From the NCBI GenBank assembly GCA_028683855.1, contig JAQUHA010000026.1, positions 1 through 35,059 on the forward strand: DNA of 35,059 nt, in the 5' to 3' direction. Origin of the DNA: Desulfuromonadaceae bacterium. Lineage in GTDB: Bacteria; Desulfobacterota; Desulfuromonadia; Geobacterales; Pseudopelobacteraceae. Every line of letters starts with the position of its first letter. Position 1 is the stretch's first letter. Both the position numbers and the translations under genes were made by a program. Below are positions 29,851 through 35,059 of the stretch, piece by piece. The notes under the pieces were generated by a model that was not told where the DNA came from, made no database searches, and saw only the letters and a list, made by a program, of their open reading frames with translations.

Positions 29851-30071
29851 AAGAATCTCCACATCTCTTTACTATCACGAAGATGTTTGAGGTGCAACTG
29901 ATAGAAAATTTAAGGATAGAAGAATTCCGAATCCTGCTTATATCTGAGGTGGAATACTTTAAAATATTGCGATGCTGTGCGGCTGAATGATAGAGTACCT
30001 CTGTGAAGGAATTGTCATGTTAACGAACTGCAGGTAGGCTGTTGACATCAAACTTTATCGGTGCCTGAATT

Positions 30072-30863
30072 ATGAATACCACCCCTGTAAACAATCATCT
30101 GGATACAGAACTTGCCAATATTTTGATAAATGCCCTCACCGCCGACAAGGATGAGATTTTCTCCTTAATTCAGGATCAACGGGAAGAGGTTGCACTTGCA
30201 TTGCTGCGTAACCCTCAGATTGACCAGCAGCATATTTTATCAATGCTTAAGCGGCGCAATCTTGGGAGTGTAATCCCTGCCATCTATGCAAACAAACATC
30301 TTGTCGAATCTAATGCTGTTAAATTAGCACTGGCTGCACACCCTGAAACTCCGCAGCATTTAGCTCAGGGGATTATTTCGCTGTTGTATATATTCGACCT
30401 GCTTAAGCTCTGCTTTATTTCCGGTGTATCTGCAGATATTCGTATTGCCGCCGAAAGAAAGATTATTCAACAGATACCAACCCAGCCGCTTGGAAATAAA
30501 CTGGCATTAGCACGACGCGGAACATCCGCAATATTGGAAGCGCTTCTTCATGAAGGTTATCAGAATGTTCTGGAGATATGTCTTGATAATCCGCATCTGA
30601 AGGAGGGGGCGCTTCACAAGTTTTTATCTTCCTCACACGCAACAGCAGAGGCTGTTTCAATGATTGCGCGTAACAGCCGTTGGAAAAGCCGTCCCAATAT
30701 TCGTCTTGCAATTCTTAAAAATCCTCGCACCCCTCTTATCTGGTATACGATGTTTATGCCAGGACTCCCCTCGTCTGTCATTTGTGACCTACTTGCATCA
30801 CCACGCTTGACGCTGGCTCAGAAAGAACTGCTACGTAAAGCATCCCGTACTGTTTGTAAATGA
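30072..30863 (+). CDS. Repeat-type helical protein, function unknown
   Basis: A 263-residue soluble protein made of recurrent helical units. Short motifs such as LALLRNPQIDQQHIL, KLALAAHPETPQHLA, LEICLDNPHLKEGALHKFL and RLAILKNPRTP recur, with an N-P turn between helices. This resembles the leucine-rich-repeat-variant/HEAT-like solenoid seen in some delta-proteobacterial proteins. No catalytic motif, signal peptide or membrane segment. Its last four bases overlap the start of the next gene (ATGA), implying translational coupling with the NlpC/P60 hydrolase. Likely a protein-binding scaffold, but this is inference only. Confidence 0.75.
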   Translation: MNTTPVNNHLDTELANILINALTADKDEIFSLIQDQREEVALALLRNPQIDQQHILSMLKRRNLGSVIPAIYANKHLVESNAVKLALAAHPETPQHLAQGIISLLYIFDLLKLCFISGVSADIRIAAERKIIQQIPTQPLGNKLALARRGTSAILEALLHEGYQNVLEICLDNPHLKEGALHKFLSSSHATAEAVSMIARNSRWKSRPNIRLAILKNPRTPLIWYTMFMPGLPSSVICDLLASPRLTLAQKELLRKASRTVCK

Positions 30864-31741
30864 AGAGCACTGTTATCATATTTATTTTTCTCCTCCATGC
30901 GGCATTCGTCATTTCTGTCGAAGCCTCTGAGTACGGAGTCGCCCGTATACCAACACCTGTTCTTAATGCCCCTGATTTTAACTTTATTTTTGGTGGAACA
31001 GATGGCAGAAGCTTAAAAACGGATGCCTCTGGTCAGGTTCGTGAACTTGAATACATAGCGCTTCCTGGAACGACATTTAAGATAATGAAGCAAATTAAAT
31101 CTGAAGGTTGTTGCGTATATGAGGTGAAAACGGATGAATATACTGTCGATGAAAAAATACGACTTTATGTCGACAGTCGTTTTATAAAAGTACAGAAAAA
31201 AACTCCGCCCCCCAGAAAGCATTCACTCCCAGACCCCGAAGAAATAATTTCTTTGCTCAAGTCGGCGGTCGGAGTTCCATACGTCTGGGGGGGGAATGTA
31301 TTAAGTGGAATTCCCCAGCTTGCGGAATTATTTTATCGCAATATTGACGAGAAGGATAAAACCAGGCTTACACTTGCTGGTCTGGATTGCTCAGGATTAT
31401 TGTATTACGCCACGGCAGGTTGCACCCCGCGAAATACAAGCAGTCTGTTAATGTATGGTCAGGCTGTACCCGTTGAAGGTATGCAGAGTAGCGCTATAGT
31501 ATCAATACTAAAGCCTCTCGATCTGATCGTATGGAGTGGTCATTTAATTATAGTACTTAATAGCGATACGGTCATCGAGAGTCGCCTTGAACCGCATAAA
31601 AAAGGTAGAGGTGGGGTTATAACAACTCCTTTGCAAAAGCGGATCACAGAAATAATGAATCTGCGGAAGCCGGTAGATCGTTGGTCATCTAAAAACAGTA
31701 ATAGCACATTTGTTATAAGGCGGTGGTACCCTGAAAAATGA
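30860..31741 (+). CDS. Secreted NlpC/P60-family peptidase
   Basis: A 293-residue protein with a Sec signal peptide (residues 1-21, MKSTVIIFIFLLHAAFVISV). An SH3-like N-terminal part (about 40-120) precedes the NlpC/P60 domain. Catalytic Cys177 is in GLDCSGLLYYAT and His228 in WSGHLIIVLNS, with a VPYVWGG motif before the Cys. These enzymes cut peptide bonds in peptidoglycan stem peptides. An unusual insertion of about 30 residues (LSGIPQLAELFYRNIDEKDKT) separates YVWGG from the catalytic Cys. It overlaps the upstream repeat-protein gene by 4 bases. It ends 40 bases before the tRNA-Glu promoter. Confidence 0.85.
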   Translation: MKSTVIIFIFLLHAAFVISVEASEYGVARIPTPVLNAPDFNFIFGGTDGRSLKTDASGQVRELEYIALPGTTFKIMKQIKSEGCCVYEVKTDEYTVDEKIRLYVDSRFIKVQKKTPPPRKHSLPDPEEIISLLKSAVGVPYVWGGNVLSGIPQLAELFYRNIDEKDKTRLTLAGLDCSGLLYYATAGCTPRNTSSLLMYGQAVPVEGMQSSAIVSILKPLDLIVWSGHLIIVLNSDTVIESRLEPHKKGRGGVITTPLQKRITEIMNLRKPVDRWSSKNSNSTFVIRRWYPEK

Positions 31742-31781
31742 GACGCTTGGCAAATTATTTTCACGGCAGTTAAAAAAATAA

Positions 31782-31810
31782 TTGACATAGAGTGAATAGT
31801 TAGTTATAAG
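31782..31810 (+). promoter_or_regulatory. Promoter of the tRNA-Glu gene
   Basis: TTGACA at 31782-31787, a 17-base spacer, then TATAAG at 31805-31810. Transcription would start near 31817 and give a leader of about 57 bases before the tRNA. Confidence 0.7.
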
Positions 31811-31873
31811 ACTTATCCTTTCGCACTTCATTGGGCATGATTCCCTTAGTGGAACGGTGTGACTGGAACATAC

Positions 31874-31936
<63 letters not shown>

Positions 31937-31951
<15 letters not shown>

Positions 31952-32013
31952 AATCATAATCCGACAACGTCGGTTAGAATACAAAAAGCCTTGAGAAATC
32001 AGGGCTTTTTTGT
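31937..32013 (+). repeat. Direct repeat copy 1: tRNA-Glu 3' end plus terminator (att-like)
   Basis: The 77 bases from the T-arm of tRNA-Glu through its terminator recur at 34769-34842 with only a 3-base deletion in the second copy (ACG, 31946-31948 here). The block includes the small palindrome CCGACAACGTCGG (31961-31973). A repeat of a tRNA 3' end flanking foreign genes is the usual mark of tRNA-targeted integration. Confidence 0.75.
31983..32011 (+). terminator. Terminator of tRNA-Glu
   Basis: AAAAAGCC and GGGCTTTTTT form a stem around TTGAGAAATCA with a 6-base T-run. A second identical copy lies at 34812-34840. Confidence 0.75.
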
Positions 32014-32047
32014 GTTTGCTTGTCCGACATGATCCGCCTTGGTATGA

Positions 32048-32881
32048 CAACAGCAGTTCGAGTTTTTGCGGCAGGACAAGTTTCGCCTTCGTACCAAAAA
32101 GTTCCGTGGCGCCTTGTCGCAGGGTATCGTTTTTAAAATAGATGAGGTGCTGATAGTCGGGAATTATGTCGAGGGAGAAGATGTAACGGGGATTCTGGGT
32201 ATAACCCTTTATGAGCCACCTATCCCGGCAGCAATATCGGGCGAAGTAGCCGGTGCTTACCCTGGGTCTGTGCCTAAAACCGACGAGGAACGGGTACAAA
32301 ACCTCGATATTGAAACTTTTTCCGGTATGTCTTTCTTTGTAACGGAGAAACTCGACGGCACATCGTGTTCGTATATTTTCGACGAGGCGGGTCTCCATGT
32401 CTGTGGAAGGAACTGGGAGTTTTGCGAAACTCCCGATCAGACCTTTTGGAAGCTTGCCAGGCACTACAATATTGAAGAGAAACTGCGCGACTTCCATGCC
32501 CGGACGGGAAGTTATCTTGCCTTGCAAGGTGAGGTCGTCGGCTATGGTATTCAGTCGAATATTTACGGATTAAAAGGGCAGGATATCTTCATCTTCAATA
32601 TTTTCGACATTACGAGGCAACGTTATCTTCCGGTTGCTGCCTACCGAACAACACTGGATGATTTCGCCCTCAAAGGCGTTCCGGTTGTAGCGGAGAATTT
32701 TCCGAATGTCGGATACGACCATGCCCAGTTTCTCGAATATGCCGAAGGTAAGTCCCTTCTGAATCCACAGGTAGAACGCGAGGGGGTCGTCTTCCGCTCC
32801 ATTGATGAGGCACGCTCTAATCAGGGCAAGATATCGTTCAAGACGATATCCAACAAGTACCTTCTCAAGCATGGTGGATAG
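32048..32881 (+). pseudogene. RNA ligase (DraRnl/Rnl5-type), N-terminal part lost
   Basis: The open frame after a TGA at 32045 gives QQQFEFLRQDKFRLRTKKF and continues for about 270 residues. Nucleotidyltransferase motifs of ATP-dependent RNA ligases are intact: motif I EKLDGTS with the adenylated Lys (residue 95 from TTG 32066), IFIFNIFDI (motif III region), EGVVFRS (motif IV), and KISFKTISNKYLLK (motif V). The segment FRGALSQGIVF lies inside the N-terminal OB domain of the DRB0094-type family, so by recollection of family length (about 340 residues) roughly 70-80 N-terminal residues are missing. There is no ATG and no ribosome site; TTG 32066 is the only candidate start. The break lies about 35 bases past the tRNA terminator repeat, as if recombination at the repeat removed the 5' end. 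Confidence 0.7.
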
Positions 32882-32903
32882 TGGTAATAGTTTAAGATAT
32901 AAT
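32875..32903 (+). promoter_or_regulatory. Promoter of hipBA
   Basis: TGGATA at 32875-32880, a 17-base spacer, then a perfect TATAAT at 32898-32903. It overlaps the end of the RNA ligase frame, so hipBA can be expressed independently of that remnant. Confidence 0.5.
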
Positions 32904-32950
32904 TCAATGGACTATTTTAAGGCTATTGATTATATTTATTGTATCAAGAG

Positions 32951-32962
32951 TCCTAAATAGGA
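32951..32962. promoter_or_regulatory. Candidate HipB operator
   Basis: TCCTA-AA-TAGGA is a perfect inverted repeat overlapping the hipB ribosome site. Two weaker pairs lie just upstream: TCAAT/ATTGA at 32904-32929 and TTGAT/ATCAA at 32926-32947. HipB-type antitoxins bind palindromes in their own promoter region; here the core differs from the E. coli TATCC-N8-GGATA pattern, so this is a guess. Confidence 0.35.
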
Positions 32963-32967
32963 TGTTT

Positions 32968-33279
32968 ATGCAAAACTCTAAAACACCAGAAGAGATGGAA
33001 GCTGCTTTCGGGCATCAGTTGCGCGATCTGCGCTTGCGCCGGAACATTGATCAGCGCCAGCTAGCCGAGCAGGCCGGCGTTGCCCTGAATTCCGTCAAAA
33101 ACCTGGAAAACGGCAGAGGGGCAACACTGACGTCACTCGTGAAGGTGTTGCGCTCCCTGGGGCGGGCCGACTGGCTGGAAACCCTGGCTCCGGAAGTTGC
33201 TATCAGCCCGATGCAGATGCTGAAGGCAAAACAGCCGCGACAACGTGCATCCAAGACCAAAGGTAACGCCAATGCATAA
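32968..33279 (+). CDS. hipB: HipB-like antitoxin (Xre-family HTH)
   Basis: A 103-residue DNA-binding protein. The ATG at 32968 is preferred because AGGA lies 5 bases before it (ATG 32962 is an alternative). Helix-turn-helix about residues 14-65: HQLRDLRLRRNIDQRQLAE, QAGVALNSVKNLENGRG, then LTSLVKVLRSLGRADWLETL. The basic tail (KAKQPRQRASKTKGN) is probably disordered, as in antitoxins whose tails reach the toxin. It overlaps the following hipA gene by 8 bases (ATGCATAA), the usual translational coupling of toxin-antitoxin pairs. It would neutralise HipA and repress the operon. Confidence 0.88.
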   Translation: MQNSKTPEEMEAAFGHQLRDLRLRRNIDQRQLAEQAGVALNSVKNLENGRGATLTSLVKVLRSLGRADWLETLAPEVAISPMQMLKAKQPRQRASKTKGNANA

Positions 33280-34555
33280 ACCGGTTCAAGCTATTGAAGT
33301 GCGCATCTGGGGCAAAACCGTCGGTGCGGTCGCCCTGGCTCCGAATCTGGGATACTACGCGTTCGAGTATGACAGCAAATTCGTCAAGTCTGGTATTGAG
33401 CTGGCTCCACTTACCATGCCGCTGGCAGAAGCCCGTGAACCGTTTATCTTTGTCGATCTTCCCGAGTTGAGTTTCAAGCGGCTGCCGGCGATGGTGGCTG
33501 ATGCCCTGCCGGACGATTTCGGTAATGCCCTGATTGATGCCTGGATGGCAGGTAAAGGCATCGATAAGAAGCAGGTAACGCCGCTTGACCGTCTGGCTTA
33601 TATGGGGAAGCGCGGCATGGGGGCACTTGAATTCAAGCCGGCCCGCACACCGGCAATTGCCAGCAGTACCGCCATCAAGCTCTCCCGTCTGGTCGAGAGC
33701 GCCCGTCAGGCTGTTTATGGTGAACTGGGTTCAGAGTACCTTGCCAAAGCTGCTCTGGCCCAGATTATTCAGGTCGGCACTTCGGCGGGAGGTGCACGGG
33801 CCAAAGCGGCTATTGCCTGGAATCCTGAGACTGACGAAATCAGGCCGGGACAGTTTGATGTAGAGCCCGGCTTTGAACATTGGCTGCTCAAATTCGACGG
33901 CATGGGTGCTGACCGGGAGTTGGGCGGATCCCAGGATTATGGCCGTATAGAGTATGCCTACTACCGGATGGCCTGTGCCGCCGGCATTGCCATGTCAACC
34001 TGCCGCCTGCTGGAAGAGAACGGTCGGGCACATTTCATGACCCGCCGCTTTGATCGTGAAGGTAACAGCAAGCACCATCTGCAATCACTCTGCGCCATGG
34101 CGCATCTGGACTACAAACAGAAGGCGACCCACGATTACAGCCAGTTTTTGCAGACCGTTGTCCGTTTGGGCCTTGATTATGCTGCACTCGAAGAAGCATT
34201 CCGGCGGATTGCATTCAACGTAATGGCGGTAAACTGCGACGACCACACCAAGAATATATCCTTCATGCTGCGGGAAGGTGGGCAGTGGGAACTGGCACCG
34301 GCATATGATGTAACGTACGCCTTCAATCCATCCGGCGAGTGGACCTGGCAGCATCTCATGGCGGTGAACGGTAAATTTACCGGCATTTCTCAGGCGGATC
34401 TGCTGGCGGTTGCCGATCGGTTCGGCGTCGGCACCGCACATAAGGTTATCAGGCAGGTGCAGGATGCCGTTGCCGCTTGGCCTGATTTTGCCGGACAGGT
34501 CGGGGTAAGTCCAGTCGAGAGCAACAGGATACGTGAACACCATTACCTGCTGTAG
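33272..34555 (+). CDS. hipA: HipA-like serine/threonine kinase toxin
   Basis: A 427-residue full-length HipA. ATG 33272 (MHKPVQAIEVRIWGKTVGAV) has AAGGT upstream and overlaps hipB by 8 bases. The N-terminal subdomain includes LAPNLGYYAFEYDSKFV and LTMPLAEAREPF. The ATP loop GTSAGGARAKA lies near 168-178, with WLLKFDGMG after it. The catalytic loop NCDDHTKNISFML (from 321; D324 is the likely catalytic Asp) and the DFG-like APAYDVTYAF segment are intact. In E. coli HipA phosphorylates glutamyl-tRNA synthetase (GltX), stopping tRNA-Glu charging. This HipA is divergent enough that another target is possible. GC-rich codon use differs from the core genes. Confidence 0.92.
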   Translation: MHKPVQAIEVRIWGKTVGAVALAPNLGYYAFEYDSKFVKSGIELAPLTMPLAEAREPFIFVDLPELSFKRLPAMVADALPDDFGNALIDAWMAGKGIDKKQVTPLDRLAYMGKRGMGALEFKPARTPAIASSTAIKLSRLVESARQAVYGELGSEYLAKAALAQIIQVGTSAGGARAKAAIAWNPETDEIRPGQFDVEPGFEHWLLKFDGMGADRELGGSQDYGRIEYAYYRMACAAGIAMSTCRLLEENGRAHFMTRRFDREGNSKHHLQSLCAMAHLDYKQKATHDYSQFLQTVVRLGLDYAALEEAFRRIAFNVMAVNCDDHTKNISFMLREGGQWELAPAYDVTYAFNPSGEWTWQHLMAVNGKFTGISQADLLAVADRFGVGTAHKVIRQVQDAVAAWPDFAGQVGVSPVESNRIREHHYLL

Positions 34556-34768
34556 GGTGGCTGAACTTTTCCGATTTGTGGAGGAAGTTGCCAAGGAATT
34601 ACTTGTTGCAATTCACCGTTTATTAGAGTTTTATACAGGCAGATTTGCTACGGATGTATCTGTTGCATTTTAACAACGATTAAATTTTGGTGGTGTTTTT
34701 AATGGCGTCCAACGTGTACCCCTGTAATAATATGCATAATATTAAAATGTTACGTGGCTGTACAAAGT

Positions 34769-34842
34769 CGGTAGGGGCCAAATCATAATCCGACAACGTC
34801 GGTTAGAATACAAAAAGCCTTGAGAAATCAGGGCTTTTTTGT
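34769..34842 (+). repeat. Direct repeat copy 2: decayed tRNA-Glu 3' end plus terminator
   Basis: 74 bases identical to 31937-32013 except for loss of ACG at the acceptor-stem end. Just upstream, GTACAAAGTCGG resembles the T-arm sequence GTTCAAATCCGG of the intact tRNA (9 of 12), so the homology fades leftwards rather than stopping sharply. The acceptor stem could not pair, so this copy is not a functional tRNA. It keeps the CCGAC/GTCGG palindrome and the terminator (34812-34840). Confidence 0.75.
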
Positions 34843-34871
34843 TTTTAGCGTCCAGTGCCGTCCAATAGAAT

Positions 34872-34911
34872 TTGACAAAATCCCCGCATTTTGAGTATAC
34901 CCATAGGTATA
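34872..34911 (+). promoter_or_regulatory. Promoter-like sequence with TATACC/GGTATA inverted repeat
   Basis: TTGACA at 34872-34877, an 18-base spacer, then TATACC at 34896-34901 as a -10-like element. The -10 is one arm of the inverted repeat TATACCCATAGGTATA (34896-34911). A second inverted pair, GGTATA (34906-34911) with TATACC (34918-34923), leads straight into the tandem array, each unit of which carries TATACC. This looks like an operator over a promoter. Confidence 0.45.
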
Positions 34912-34917
34912 AGACGA

Positions 34918-35059
34918 TATACCTAAAGGAACTATACCTAAAGGAACTATACCTAAAGGAACTATACCTAAAGGAACTATACCTAAAGGAACTATACCTA
35001 AAGGAACTATACCTAAAGGAACTATACCTAAAGGAACTATACCTAAAGGAACTATACCT
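34918..35059 (+). repeat. 15-bp tandem repeat array running off the window
   Basis: The unit ACCTAAAGGAACTAT repeats without a single mismatch from 34921 to the last base (139 bp, 9.3 copies), with the preceding TAT also matching. There are no spacers, so it is not a CRISPR. Two plus-strand frames stay open (repeating PKGTI or LKELY) and two minus-strand frames also (RYSSF or GIVPL), but no ATG start is visible, so coding is not shown. Each unit carries TATACC and an AAAGGA ribosome-site-like core. The full copy number is unknown because the window ends inside the array. Confidence 0.9.

Noticed and set aside
34918-35059. CRISPR array
   Set aside because: The 15-bp units abut directly with no spacers, are far shorter than CRISPR repeats, and no cas genes are present.
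34918-35059. Coding sequence for LKELY or PKGTI pentapeptide repeats
   Set aside because: Any perfect 15-bp repeat keeps frames open if one unit has no stop; no ATG or ribosome site introduces either frame within the window. Kept only as an alternative in the repeat finding.

Overview
The window looks like chromosome of a Geobacter-like Desulfuromonadales bacterium. This is inferred from gene content and protein style, not from a marker gene: GTP-type PEP carboxykinase, GltBD plus GdhA under probable sigma-54 promoters, many chemoreceptors and two-component proteins, and a RodZ/TPR pair. Most of the window is ordinary housekeeping sequence, but both ends carry decayed or accessory DNA.

Left end (1-5240): an unknown partial gene abuts the C-terminal remnant of an outer-membrane porin. 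A small periplasmic binding-like protein, a large chemoreceptor and a second phosphate-binding-like periplasmic protein follow, and together suggest a ligand-sensing module. A REP-like hairpin lies in the 0.7 kb gap before the chemoreceptor. After the module comes a chimeric pseudogene, probably a transposase tail fused to the end of a receiver domain.

Core minus-strand block (5226-11408): a spermidine-synthase-like methyltransferase, a GreA/GreB-like factor, a response regulator - universal stress protein - receiver/histidine kinase operon, rodZ overlapping a TPR lipoprotein gene, and a PfkB-family kinase. A cbpA-type J-protein gene runs the other way from a near-consensus promoter. It is followed, on the minus strand, by an ABC-F ATPase, a NifU-like protein, an aspartase and NADP-type glutamate dehydrogenase.

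Nitrogen and carbon block (16438-26427): gdhA (minus) and gltB-gltD (plus) are divergent. Each has a GG-N10-GC sigma-54 promoter candidate in the shared 0.5 kb spacer. pckG follows. Aspartase, Gdh and GOGAT together handle ammonium and glutamate, and PEPCK links the TCA cycle to gluconeogenesis.

Right block (26483-31741): an orphan hypA, an Ala/Pro-rich lipoprotein gene, a cheR-mcp-cheW cluster (minus), and a plus-strand pair of a repeat-type hypothetical protein and an NlpC/P60 hydrolase.

Right end (31782-35059): a tRNA-Glu(UUC) gene with its own promoter and terminator. The last 77 bp of the tRNA/terminator region recur at 34769-34842 (74 bp, one 3-bp deletion). Between the copies lie an RNA ligase gene that has lost its N-terminal part and an intact hipB-hipA toxin-antitoxin operon, with no integrase. 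Beyond the second copy, a promoter-like sequence with TATACC/GGTATA inverted repeats leads into at least nine perfect 15-bp tandem repeats that run off the window. The tRNA-Glu cassette and this repeat array are the most unusual parts.
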